The notes: generated by a model not told the origin, from the letters alone. A stretch of 9,005 nucleotides of DNA from CAYLOP01 sp964385305 (GCA_964385305.1 CAYLOP010000129.1:1-9005), one strand, 5' to 3'; positions 1 to 6,376 are shown, numbered from the stretch's first letter. Numbers and translations: made by a program.

Positions 1-228
1 CTGGATATGTCCGGCAACGTTTGGGAGTGGGTTGCGGATTGGTACGATCGTGAATATTATGCCAACTCACCGTACGCCAATCCCACGGGACCGATTGCCG
101 GGGAGGAGAAGGTTGTACGGGGCGGTTCCTGGCGCAGCACGAGTAAGTACGCTCGTACGACCGTGCGCGAGCGAAGCGCCCCGGACTACACCTTCGATAT
201 CGGTATTCGATGTGTAACGATCCCGTAA
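1..228 (+). CDS. FGE/SUMF1-fold protein, C-terminal fragment (5' end outside window)
   Basis: The reading frame is open from the first base to a TAA stop, giving 75 residues of the C-terminal end of a formylglycine-generating-enzyme (SUMF1, FGE-sulfatase) domain. The signatures are SGNVWEWVADWY near the start and VVRGGSW about 30 residues later, followed by an arginine-rich stretch and the closing segment IGIRCV. In this family the last motif is usually G-F-R, so isoleucine replaces the usual phenylalanine. The fold occurs in true sulfatase-activating enzymes, in ergothioneine- and nitric-oxide-related enzymes, and very often as a C-terminal domain on bacterial signalling or effector proteins. 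The catalytic part and any fused N-terminal domain lie to the left of the window, so enzyme and non-enzyme roles cannot be told apart. The family call is secure; the function is not. Confidence 0.88.
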   Translation: MDMSGNVWEWVADWYDREYYANSPYANPTGPIAGEEKVVRGGSWRSTSKYARTTVRERSAPDYTFDIGIRCVTIP

Positions 229-313
229 GGGGCGAGCCCTGTGGAAATACACTTCGTTTGACGCCGGTCTGATCTATGGCGAATGGCTAGTCGCATGCAT
301 ATGGGTGGCGGAC

Positions 314-319
314 TATAAT
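314..319 (+). promoter_or_regulatory. Candidate -10 box TATAAT upstream of the methyltransferase
   Basis: A perfect TATAAT lies in the 169-base gap between the FGE-fold gene and the methyltransferase, 78 bases before the latter's start. The matching -35 position (about 290-296) reads GTCGCAT and is a poor match to TTGACA, so this would be a -10-driven promoter, or an activator-dependent one if it is used at all. Confidence 0.3.
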
Positions 320-329
320 GGCTCACGCA

Positions 330-357
330 TTGCCACATTACGGTATGAACGTATAGG
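330..357 (+). promoter_or_regulatory. Candidate sigma-70-type promoter for the methyltransferase
   Basis: TTGCCA (330-335, five of six consensus bases) is followed after 16 bases by TATAGG (352-357, four of six). A start at about 364 would leave a leader of roughly 34 bases before the ATG at 398. It competes with the TATAAT at 314-319, and either or both could act. The call rests only on consensus matching. Confidence 0.35.
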
Positions 358-397
358 CTACGATATGACTTGCTGGTAACCCTGGAAGCGCGCTCTT

Positions 398-1015
398 ATG
401 CTCAGTCGATTCATCGCAAGAGAATTGACCTCGCCATCGAGCGTCCTGGGCTTGGTATTCCTTGCACCATTCTGGAATAGGTGGAATGCCGCGCTCAACG
501 ATGCTGCGTTCGATGCGCTCGATCTATCCCCAGTTGATAGCATCCTCGACGTGGGTTCCGGCGGTGGCTACCTGCTGGGGAAGATCCTCGATGGCGTGGC
601 CGGCATCCGTGCGGCGGGGATCGACCACTCACCAGCCATGGTCAGGTACTGCCGGTGGCGTTATCGCGTGTACGTCCACGCGGGCGCTCTCAGTCTTCAT
701 TGCGGCGCAGCCGAGACACTGCCGTTCGAAGACCGTTCGTTCACCAGGGCGTGCAGTGTCAATTCGATCTTTTACTGGGAAGATGCGCCGCGCGTCATTT
801 TGGAAGTGCGGCGTGTTCTGCAGTTTGGAGCCAGATTTGTAATGTGTTTCACGGATTATGAGGGGCTGGAGAACAGATCTTTTTCGCGTGAGATCAACCT
901 TTACGATGTCGACCGAGTTCAAAGGATGCTGGAGGGTGTAGGCTTCCGTGTAGGGGACTCAGTTCGGAGGGAGGATACGCACCGCGCATTCTGGTGCGTG
1001 ACGGCTTACACATGA
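398..1015 (+). CDS. Class I SAM-dependent methyltransferase
   Basis: A 205-residue protein with the Rossmann-like fold of Methyltransf_11/25-type enzymes, which transfer a methyl group from S-adenosylmethionine. Motif I is ILDVGSGGG at residues 49-57. The acidic residue expected to bind the SAM ribose is D76 in AGIDHSPAMV. Motif III/IV is AAETLPFEDRSF, followed by SIFYWEDAPRVILEVRRVL, the usual post-motif region of this superfamily. The first 45 residues include a hydrophobic helix (about 16-26) and an N-rich segment (NRWNAALND) that probably caps the active site. The protein is probably cytoplasmic and may touch the membrane. The ATG at 398 is preceded by GGAAG about 10 bases upstream. The substrate cannot be inferred: the neighbours are unrelated enzymes, and small-molecule, lipid or quinone-type acceptors are all possible. 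Confidence 0.88.
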   Translation: MLSRFIARELTSPSSVLGLVFLAPFWNRWNAALNDAAFDALDLSPVDSILDVGSGGGYLLGKILDGVAGIRAAGIDHSPAMVRYCRWRYRVYVHAGALSLHCGAAETLPFEDRSFTRACSVNSIFYWEDAPRVILEVRRVLQFGARFVMCFTDYEGLENRSFSREINLYDVDRVQRMLEGVGFRVGDSVRREDTHRAFWCVTAYT

Positions 1016-1062
1016 AGCCAAATCAATTTAAGCCGGTGCGGAAGAACAACGTGTTGCGGCTG

Positions 1063-1091
1063 CAGCGCTCGACGCCTCAGCGGTAGCGCTG
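1063..1091 (+). repeat. Intergenic inverted repeat (7-bp arms, 15-base loop)
   Basis: CAGCGCT at 1063-1069 is exactly complementary to AGCGCTG at 1085-1091. Two further pairs outside the arms (C1060-G1094 and T1061-A1093) form across one G-G mismatch. The repeat lies in the 99-base gap between the methyltransferase and acetyltransferase genes and ends 9 bases before the AGGAGG of the latter. No T-run follows, so it is not a standard intrinsic terminator. It could be an mRNA-stabilising or translation-modulating hairpin, or chance. Confidence 0.4.
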
Positions 1092-1114
1092 GAGGATGAA
1101 AGGAGGCAAGTCTC

Positions 1115-1630
1115 ATGGATCGCGGAGAGCTCGACCTTACATTCCAAGAAATCATAGAGTCGGATATCCTAGCTCTGACGTCGGTGATGACCCGAGCTTT
1201 CGATGACGATGCACAGAAGCATCAGGGGGTCGAGCAAGGTGGACCTGAAGGGTACGACAACGGCGATTTCTTTCGCAAGTGGTTGTTCGGCTACCGAGAA
1301 AGCCTCGGCTATAAGATCATATCTGGTGGTGAAGTGATCGGCGGGATCATCGTGTGGATCTTGCCGGAGGGACACAATATTTTGGGGACGGTTTTTGTCG
1401 AACCGGACATGCAGGACCGAGGAGTCGGCGAGGCGATTTGGCGCTTTATTGAGGATACCTATCCAGAGACTTTAAGCTGGCGCCTGGCTACGCCGACCTG
1501 GGCAACCAAGAATCACCATTTCTATACAAAATGCGGTTTCTCAAAGGTTGAATCCGATCCGCTGATTCCGATGGAAGAGGGCATCACGATCTACCGGAAG
1601 GATATAGCAGGGCGGCCGCGTACCCTGTAA
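1115..1630 (+). CDS. GNAT family N-acetyltransferase
   Basis: A 171-residue single-domain protein of the usual GNAT length. The acetyl-CoA pyrophosphate-binding motif A is clear: TVFVEPDMQDRGVGEAIW, with Q100-D-R-G-V-G105 giving the Q/R-x-x-G-x-G/A signature on the strand beta4-helix alpha3 turn. Motif B is KNHHFYTKCGF (about residues 132-142), where the F-Y pair and CGF precede the last strand. The N-terminal part has AFDDDAQKH and then GGPEGYDNGDFFRKW, a pattern I recall from a group of uncharacterised bacterial GNATs. The enzyme should transfer acetyl from acetyl-CoA to an amine on an unknown small molecule or protein in the cytoplasm. The start is well fixed by AGGAGG at 1101-1106, 8 bases before the ATG. 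The next gene follows after 39 bases in the same direction. Confidence 0.9.
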   Translation: MDRGELDLTFQEIIESDILALTSVMTRAFDDDAQKHQGVEQGGPEGYDNGDFFRKWLFGYRESLGYKIISGGEVIGGIIVWILPEGHNILGTVFVEPDMQDRGVGEAIWRFIEDTYPETLSWRLATPTWATKNHHFYTKCGFSKVESDPLIPMEEGITIYRKDIAGRPRTL

Positions 1631-1669
1631 GATTATGTAGACCCAAGAATTGTCTGAGGAGGCAGGACC

Positions 1670-2107
1670 GTGACGAAGCTGGGCAATCTGTCAACCCTGT
1701 ATGTCGTCTGGGCCTTTGTGTTTCAAGCAGCCCTGATCGTCCATTTTGCGCTTCGTAAGTGGTGTTTCGAAGCCTACATTCATCAGTACGGCTGGCTTTT
1801 CTACGTCTTGAGCATCCCCGCATTGCTGATAAGCATCATCCTCCTATGTGGTGGCAGACCCTGGTATCTCTGGATCGGTGGGTTTCTATTCTTCATCTGG
1901 GGTGTCTTCGGCTACGTCGTCGAATACCTGGTGAAAATCCCATGGCGCGACCCCATAAACTGGCCAATCTTCGGGCCGTATGTCATCTTGTACCTCGCGA
2001 CGAGTATGTTTTATTGGTGGCCGCTTGCCCGCTTTGGCAAGCCACTGTGGTATGTGTGTGCGGTCCTATTCGTTGTCAGTACGATTCTCAACGTTATATC
2101 GCATTGA
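1670..2107 (+). CDS. Five-helix membrane protein of unknown function
   Basis: I do not recognise this 145-residue protein. It is strongly hydrophobic and aromatic-rich, with predicted membrane segments at about residues 9-29, 41-60, 66-89, 100-117 and 124-143, joined by short loops. Conserved-looking loop features are the C-G-G-R-P-W turn (60-65) and K-I-P-W-R-D-P-I-N-W-P (89-99), which is probably an interfacial loop. No signal peptide, catalytic motif or cofactor-binding pattern is visible. The start is GTG, supported by AGGAGG at 1657-1662 with a 7-base spacer; no ATG lies nearby in frame. It follows the acetyltransferase by 39 bases and is probably co-transcribed with it, though this gives no clear clue to function. 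The gene call is firm and the function open. Confidence 0.8.
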   Translation: MTKLGNLSTLYVVWAFVFQAALIVHFALRKWCFEAYIHQYGWLFYVLSIPALLISIILLCGGRPWYLWIGGFLFFIWGVFGYVVEYLVKIPWRDPINWPIFGPYVILYLATSMFYWWPLARFGKPLWYVCAVLFVVSTILNVISH

Positions 2108-2168
2108 TTAACGCCGTCACAGAATCCCTTAGGTTAGGTGTATTTGAATAGGCCAACTTTTGTGCTGT

Positions 2169-2182
2169 GATGAGATATCATC
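2169..2182 (+). repeat. Small hairpin just upstream of a ribosome-binding site
   Basis: GATGA (2169-2173) pairs with TCATC (2178-2182) around a GATA loop, ending 5 bases before the GGAGGA at 2188. It sits in the mRNA leader of the next gene and is short and AT-rich, so any effect on translation would be modest. It may be chance. Confidence 0.2.
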
Positions 2183-2187
2183 TGCTT

Positions 2188-2193
2188 GGAGGA
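2188..2193 (+). promoter_or_regulatory. Shine-Dalgarno GGAGGA that fixes the start at 2199
   Basis: GGAGGA lies 5 bases before the ATG at 2199. The frame is open further upstream to a TTG at 2160, but that codon has no ribosome-binding site, so the shorter 118-residue product is preferred. Confidence 0.75.
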
Positions 2194-2198
2194 CTTGC

Positions 2199-2555
2199 AT
2201 GACTTCGCGTGATCCGGAGGCAGAGCGGCTGAAGCGGATTCGAGATCGACAGCTGGAGCTGCGCGATCCGCACAAGAAAGGGCGCAAGCTACAACGTACG
2301 ATCACAAAGCGCCGCAGCCAGGCTGTTGAACCGTTCTCGCTCGGCAAGATGTGGTCCGAGATCCCACACCGCTGGAAAGGTATTCTCTACGGAGCAGTCC
2401 TGAGTGCGATCGTCATCGTCGGTCTGCCGTACGTGTGGGATGAGACTTGGTCGCTGATGGCGGGCATAGTGGCCATGCCGTTCCTGATCGTCATAGGATT
2501 CCTCATCGGCAGGGCGATGGATGCGCGAGACAGCCTGCGCGACCTGATACGCTAA
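2199..2555 (+). CDS. Small basic protein with two C-terminal membrane helices, unknown function
   Basis: I do not recognise a named family for this 118-residue protein. Residues 1-58 are hydrophilic and very basic (ERLKRIRDRQLELRDP, then HKKGRKLQRTITKRR), probably a cytoplasmic helix that binds acidic lipid or nucleic acid. Two membrane helices follow at about 60-80 and 84-104, joined by a tight WDETW turn. The tail is short and charged (RAMDARDSLRDLIR). By the positive-inside rule both ends should face the cytoplasm, with the DET turn outside. There is no signal peptide or enzymatic motif. The ATG at 2199 is chosen for its GGAGGA. The gap to the previous gene is 91 bases and to the next 48 bases. 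It could be a membrane-anchored accessory subunit, but nothing in the window names a partner. Confidence 0.75.
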   Translation: MTSRDPEAERLKRIRDRQLELRDPHKKGRKLQRTITKRRSQAVEPFSLGKMWSEIPHRWKGILYGAVLSAIVIVGLPYVWDETWSLMAGIVAMPFLIVIGFLIGRAMDARDSLRDLIR

Positions 2556-2603
2556 GGTGATCACAGGCCGGCGTTGGACGCACTGAAAGTAGGACAATCC
2601 TCT

Positions 2604-3092
2604 ATGAGAATACAGAAATCATTCAGCACGAGGTTCAATCACGCCGTACGCAAGTTCAACAAACGCGTGTTCAACCGCATGACGATCAAACTATCAGGCG
2701 GCCGATTCACGCTGTGGTCCATCATCGAGCACCAGGGCAGGGTGAGCGGGCAGCGCTATAGGACACCGGTTATCGCCGTCGCTGTGGGGGACTCCTTCTA
2801 CACCCCGCTTCCTTACGGGGACGACGTCGATTGGTTGAAGAACGTATTGAACCGCGGTTCCTACCGGTTGAAAACCAGTGGCATCTGGGCCAATGTTGTA
2901 GATCCCATCGTGATGGAAGCCGGGGAAGCCTTGCCATACCTTCCTGTCAGATACGGTCGTACCTTCCAGAGGTTCAAGGTTGAAAAATTCCTCAGGGGTG
3001 GGTCCATACCGATTTCGATGAAGATGAACGGATGGATTGACGTCCTACGACAATCAGAAGAGGTGGATGGAGGTGAGCGCCATGCAGGTTGA
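2604..3092 (+). CDS. Nitroreductase/deazaflavin-dependent oxidoreductase (Ddn-like, F420-type split-barrel)
   Basis: A 162-residue protein of the DUF385/Ddn family (split beta-barrel, FMN-binding-like fold). Family signatures are IIEHQGRVSGQRYRTPV (residues 40-56; the basic G-R-x-S-G-x-x-Y-R-T-P stretch contacts the cofactor phosphates) and PYGDDVDWLKNV (70-81). Characterised members use reduced coenzyme F420 for hydride transfer to quinones, nitroimidazoles or other conjugated substrates; some bind other flavins or lipids. The N-terminus is amphipathic and basic (RFNHAVRKFNKRVFNR), resembling the membrane-associating leader seen in Ddn-type proteins. The ATG at 2604 is chosen over an upstream TTG at 2574 because AGGA at 2591-2594 sits at suitable spacing and the family usually starts near here. 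The last 11 bases overlap the next gene, so the two are probably translationally coupled. If the cofactor is F420, the host must make or take it up. Confidence 0.85.
   Translation: MRIQKSFSTRFNHAVRKFNKRVFNRMTIKLSGGRFTLWSIIEHQGRVSGQRYRTPVIAVAVGDSFYTPLPYGDDVDWLKNVLNRGSYRLKTSGIWANVVDPIVMEAGEALPYLPVRYGRTFQRFKVEKFLRGGSIPISMKMNGWIDVLRQSEEVDGGERHAG
3069..3077 (+). promoter_or_regulatory. Strong Shine-Dalgarno inside the 3' end of the nitroreductase gene
   Basis: GGAGGTGAG lies within the last codons of the upstream gene, and GGAGGTGA ends 5 bases before the ATG at 3082. It is the best ribosome-binding site in the area. It decides against the upstream in-frame TTG at 3037 and ATG at 3067 as starts of the MBL gene. 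Confidence 0.8.
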
Positions 3093-4260
3093 ACGTGTCA
3101 CCGACACAATCTACAAATTAACCCTTTCGCTTTATGATGAGCCTGACGCACTCACGGTCAATCTGGCAGCTTCGGTGGGGCAGGATGGCATCCTGATGGT
3201 CGATGCAGGCTGGACGCAAACTGCTGGCCAAGTTGAAGAAGCGTTGCGAGAGCTGAGTGATGGTAATGTGAAGTTGATTGTCGTGACCCATCCGCATGGG
3301 GATCATTATGGCGGGGTGGGACATTTCGGCGAGCAAGCCACGGTGATCGCACATATGAACGCCAGAGATGCCCTGGCAGGAAGATATTTTGGTCTCGCTC
3401 CGATCCCTGGATCAGCTATGCCCACTATCTTGATGGAAGATGAACTCTTTTTATGCTTCAATGGCGAAGACATCCGAATCATCCCTGCACCTGGGCATAC
3501 CCACAGCGATATGGTTGTCTACTTTGTCGATTCAGGCGTGGTTTGCATGGGGGATCTGATCTTCTCGGATGCCTACCCCGGCCTGGATTTGGGGCGTGGT
3601 GGGGACCTCGAGCGGTATGTTGAGAGCATCGCTTGGTTGATCGACCAATTTCCCTCCGATGCTAAACTGATCGCGGGGCACGGTCGAGATTACACCATGG
3701 ATGACTTGAGGGAGCACCATCGAATGGCTGTGGCCACGACAGAGCTGATCAAGAAGGGTATAGCGGAGGGCAAGAACGCCCAGGAGATGGTCCAAGAAGG
3801 GATTCTGGCCGAGTGGGAGGAGAGGAGCAATCCAAACTTTACCACGGAAGCCTGGATCGTACAGGCTTGCGAGAGTCTACAGGGTAAGGCGCAAAAGTCG
3901 ATCGCAGAACCGCTCAGTTATACGATCATGGAGAAAGGGATCGAAGCCGCCATAGAGCAATACTATATCTTGCAGGATGCCCAAGCAGATGCTTACAATT
4001 TTGGGGAGAACGAGTTGAACATGCTTGGATATCAACTTCTGTGGCGGGAGATGTTCGATGCGGCCATCGAAGTGTTCAAATTGAATGTCCATGTTTATCC
4101 GCAATCAGCGAATCCCTACGACAGTCTTGGCGAGGCCTATATGCTCGGCGGGGACACGGCGCGCGCGCTCGAAAACTATGAGATGGCGTTGACCTTGAAT
4201 CCCGATATGCCTTCTGCAATAGCGGCGTTGGAAAAATTGAAGCAGGTGAGCGAAGATTGA
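3082..4260 (+). CDS. MBL-fold metallo-hydrolase with C-terminal TPR tail
   Basis: A 392-residue two-part protein. Residues 1 to about 215 are a metallo-beta-lactamase fold: D41 in ILMVDAGW, the metal motif HPHGDH at 70-75, H139 in PAPGHTHSD, D158 in VCMGDLIF and H200 in LIAGHGRDY. All expected ligands of a two-metal site are present, so it should be an active hydrolase, possibly acting on a lactone, thioester or phosphoester. After a helical linker, residues about 308-392 hold TPR-like helices (ENELNMLGYQLL, FDAAIEVFKLNVHVYP, NPYDSLGEAYMLGGDTARAL, ENYEMALTLNP). The same tail is common on unrelated bacterial beta-lactamase-family and alpha/beta hydrolases, where its role is unclear. There is no signal peptide, so it is probably cytoplasmic. 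Its start overlaps the nitroreductase gene by 11 bases, suggesting coupled expression and perhaps a shared pathway. It converges with the adaptor gene downstream. Confidence 0.88.
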   Translation: MQVERVTDTIYKLTLSLYDEPDALTVNLAASVGQDGILMVDAGWTQTAGQVEEALRELSDGNVKLIVVTHPHGDHYGGVGHFGEQATVIAHMNARDALAGRYFGLAPIPGSAMPTILMEDELFLCFNGEDIRIIPAPGHTHSDMVVYFVDSGVVCMGDLIFSDAYPGLDLGRGGDLERYVESIAWLIDQFPSDAKLIAGHGRDYTMDDLREHHRMAVATTELIKKGIAEGKNAQEMVQEGILAEWEERSNPNFTTEAWIVQACESLQGKAQKSIAEPLSYTIMEKGIEAAIEQYYILQDAQADAYNFGENELNMLGYQLLWREMFDAAIEVFKLNVHVYPQSANPYDSLGEAYMLGGDTARALENYEMALTLNPDMPSAIAALEKLKQVSED

Positions 4261-4409
4261 ATCGCCATGGCCTTTTGGGGGTGTGAATGTAACATTGCCA
4301 GGACGTAGCTCGGGGCACGCACGCCCGTCACATTTTGGGTTAGGCTCCAATCAGACGAACCAACCCATAATCATGGAACTAAGCTGCATGGGGAATCAAC
4401 TTGAGAGGG

Positions 4410-4429
4410 CTGTCCTTTCGTGGGGACAG
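4410..4429. repeat. Hairpin between convergent genes
   Basis: CTGTCC (4410-4415) pairs with GGACAG (4424-4429) across an 8-base loop, inside the 182-base gap between the MBL gene and the adaptor gene. Neither strand has a T-run after the stem, so it is not a canonical intrinsic terminator. Its place between convergent genes would suit a weak or two-way transcript end. No other convincing terminator was found in this gap, and no small gene is apparent in it. Confidence 0.3.
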
Positions 4430-4442
4430 ACCACCTTTCATC

Positions 4443-5654
4443 TCATGGACCCGTTCCGAATCGCACTTCGGCGCTCATGCCAGCGCGCAGGTCGGTGGGA
4501 TGGATGCCCAACTCGACGATCGTAGCATAGACCACATCCCCACCGAGTGTGTCGGCCAGGGGTGAGATCTCGATCACATGTCCCGCAAGTTCTTCATTCA
4601 AGGCCTCGATGATAACTGTGACGGCCATGCCAAGCTCGATCTTGGGGACATCGAGTTCGCTAAGGTCGGTGGTCTCGACACGCATGTGTTCCAGGTCGGC
4701 CAATACCAGCACCGGAGTGCCCGGTGTAACCCACTCGCCGCGGGTAATGGCGACCTTGCTCACTGTCCCGGCGAAGGGCGCTTTCAACGTCAGCGCATCC
4801 AAGGTGGCGCGGGCGGCTTCCGCTTGATCCTCGGCGCTTGCCAGGCGGGCCTGCAATACAGCCAACTGGTCAGCATTGGGACCGTCCTTCACCCGTTCCC
4901 AAGCAAGCTGAGCGATCTCTACCTGAGCTTCCGCCAGGGCGACCTCACCGTCGAGTTGCGCTTGCTGGAGCTCTGTGGGGTGACCGGTGTACCAGTTCAG
5001 ATTACGCAGGGCTGAATCATACTTCCGCTGAGCCGCCGCATATTTGGTCAGCGCCAAGGCGCGAGCAGGATTATCCTCAGGCTTGCCGGAATGGCTGTCG
5101 TATTCGCCTTTGGCGCGTTCGAGCTCGTCCTTTGCCAGGATCACGCTAGCCCTGGCAGCGTTGATCGTGGCCTGGCTGGCGCGATTGCCTTCCTGACGGA
5201 CTGTGCGGGTATACTCCGCCTCACGCAGTTCGTCCAATGCGTTCGCCAGTTCGAGCTGCGCCTGAGCGGTGGCTAAGCTGGCGTTTTCCTGAAACTGGTC
5301 AAGATCTTGCTGAGCTGTCAGGACCGCCAACTCGGCGATCGATAGGGCGGCTTGGAATTGATCGGCGCCGGCGAGGCGGGCAAGCGCCTGACCGGCCTCT
5401 ACGGGATCTCCGACGACGACATGCACTTCTTCAACTTCTCCACCCTGAGAGAATGCCAATTGGGCCTTTTGCCCAGGAACGACGAAACCTGAAGCGACCA
5501 CGCCGCCGCGGCTCACACCGGGTGAGGCCTGGGAAGCTGTCTCGCCACTGTCAAGCACAACAGTCGGAAGCGCCTGCCCCGTGCTCTGGTCGGCAGCACC
5601 GCACCCGGCCAGGGACAAAGCGATCAAGACAGTCAACATCGCATGCCATTTCAT
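4443..5654 (-). CDS. HlyD/MacA-like lipoprotein membrane-fusion (adaptor) subunit
   Basis: A 403-residue adaptor for the ABC exporter encoded just upstream. The N-terminus is a lipoprotein signal with lipobox L15-A-G-C18, so the mature protein should be lipid-anchored on the outer face of the membrane at C18. Then come a low-complexity linker, the first half of a biotinyl-lipoyl domain (about 52-98, including GQKAQLAFSQGGEVEEVHV), a long alpha-helical hairpin (about 100-288) and the second lipoyl half (LKAPFAGTVSKVAITRGEWV). Beta-barrel and membrane-proximal segments end at about 403. The hairpin, near 185 residues, is several times longer than in typical MacA and contains NLNWYTGHPTE, a segment I recall from Chloroflexota adaptors. 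The ATG at 5654 has TAGGAG with about 7 bases spacing. It lies 19 bases after the ATPase gene, as the last gene of the operon. Confidence 0.9.
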   Translation of the reverse strand: MKWHAMLTVLIALSLAGCGAADQSTGQALPTVVLDSGETASQASPGVSRGGVVASGFVVPGQKAQLAFSQGGEVEEVHVVVGDPVEAGQALARLAGADQFQAALSIAELAVLTAQQDLDQFQENASLATAQAQLELANALDELREAEYTRTVRQEGNRASQATINAARASVILAKDELERAKGEYDSHSGKPEDNPARALALTKYAAAQRKYDSALRNLNWYTGHPTELQQAQLDGEVALAEAQVEIAQLAWERVKDGPNADQLAVLQARLASAEDQAEAARATLDALTLKAPFAGTVSKVAITRGEWVTPGTPVLVLADLEHMRVETTDLSELDVPKIELGMAVTVIIEALNEELAGHVIEISPLADTLGGDVVYATIVELGIHPTDLRAGMSAEVRFGTGP

Positions 5655-5673
5655 CGCTTGCTCCTAACGAGTT

Positions 5674-6360
5674 CTACGTCTGCACGTTGTTTTCGATAAC
5701 AAGACCGTCCTGCAGCGTGACAACCCGTCGGGCGTATTGGATCACGCGCGGGTCATGTGTGGCAAAGACAAAGGTTACACCGGTCTCCTGGTTGAGGCGC
5801 GTCATGGTTTCCATCACCTGTTGGCCATTAGCCGTGTCAAGATTCGCCGTTGGCTCGTCCGCTAGAATAAGCATAGGCTTCGGTGCCAACGCGCGGGCGA
5901 TCGCGACACGCTGCTGCTCGCCACCGCTCAGTTGGTCTGGGCGATGGTGGGAACGGTCGATCATGTCGACTGATTCAAGCAATTTCATCACGCGCTCGCG
6001 GCGCTCGGACCCGCTCTGCCCATTCAAGAGCAGGGGCAATTCGATGTTCTCAAACGCGGTCAGGGTTGGGATTAAGGCGAAAAACTGGAAGATGAAGCCG
6101 ATCGTCCCGCGCCGCATGTCCGCCCGCTGGTTGCGGTTGAGGTGGCTGACATCCACACCCTTTATAAATACACGCCCGCTAGTCGGTTGGTCGAGGCAGC
6201 CGATCAACTGCAAGAGGGTCGTCTTCCCCGAGCCGGAAGGTCCAACCAGAGCGGTGAACTCACCGTTTTCAATCGCAAGATTCACTCCACGCAGGGCATG
6301 GGTCTCGACTTCGCCGGTCTTATATACACGTGTGACATTTTCAATTTTTGTAACTTCCAT
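5674..6360 (-). CDS. ABC transporter ATP-binding protein (LolD/MacB type)
   Basis: A 228-residue nucleotide-binding subunit, the normal length for this class. All ATPase motifs are intact: Walker A GPSGSGKT (40-47), Q-loop Q92 in GFIFQFFALIP, signature LSGGEQQR (144-151), Walker B LILADE (164-169) with catalytic E169, D-loop ANLD (172-175) and H-loop H202 in FATHD. The sequence style (VETHALRGV, NIELPLL, DEPTANLD) places it with the LolD/MacB/FtsE group, which drives mechanotransmission rather than direct substrate passage. It should form a cytoplasmic dimer under the two permeases encoded upstream. The ATG at 6360 is chosen because GAGGAG (6367-6372) sits 6 bases before it; an earlier ATG at 6462 would overlap the permease gene by 86 bases and add residues foreign to the family. 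It follows permease 2 by 16 bases. Confidence 0.93.
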   Translation of the reverse strand: MEVTKIENVTRVYKTGEVETHALRGVNLAIENGEFTALVGPSGSGKTTLLQLIGCLDQPTSGRVFIKGVDVSHLNRNQRADMRRGTIGFIFQFFALIPTLTAFENIELPLLLNGQSGSERRERVMKLLESVDMIDRSHHRPDQLSGGEQQRVAIARALAPKPMLILADEPTANLDTANGQQVMETMTRLNQETGVTFVFATHDPRVIQYARRVVTLQDGLVIENNVQT

Positions 6361-6366
6361 GATGGT

Positions 6367-6372
6367 CTCCTC
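6367..6372 (-). promoter_or_regulatory. Shine-Dalgarno GAGGAG that fixes the ATPase start
   Basis: On the minus strand GAGGAG precedes the ATG at 6360 by 6 bases and lies in the 16-base gap after the permease 2 stop. It supports the 228-residue ATPase over the longer frame from 6462. Confidence 0.75.
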
Positions 6373-6376
6373 GCCC

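Noticed and set aside
3037..3081. N-terminal extension of the MBL protein to a TTG at 3037
   Set aside because: GGAGGTGAG at 3069-3077 points to the ATG at 3082. The extra residues lie inside the upstream gene and do not resemble the MBL fold.
398..3092. Series of small unrelated same-strand genes (methyltransferase, GNAT, membrane proteins, nitroreductase) resembling an integron gene-cassette array
   Set aside because: Gaps of 39 and 48 bases are too short for attC sites, and no paired RYYYAAC...GTTRRRY ends were found. A lone GTTAGGT at 2133-2139 lacks a partner.
4264..4271. GCCATGGC palindrome just after the MBL stop codon
   Set aside because: A self-complementary 8-mer with no loop is expected by chance at this base composition and has no terminator features.
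4313..4326. GGGC...GCCC stem as a terminator for the MBL gene
   Set aside because: It has only 4 pairs and the nearest T-run is several bases away and short, so it is too weak to call.
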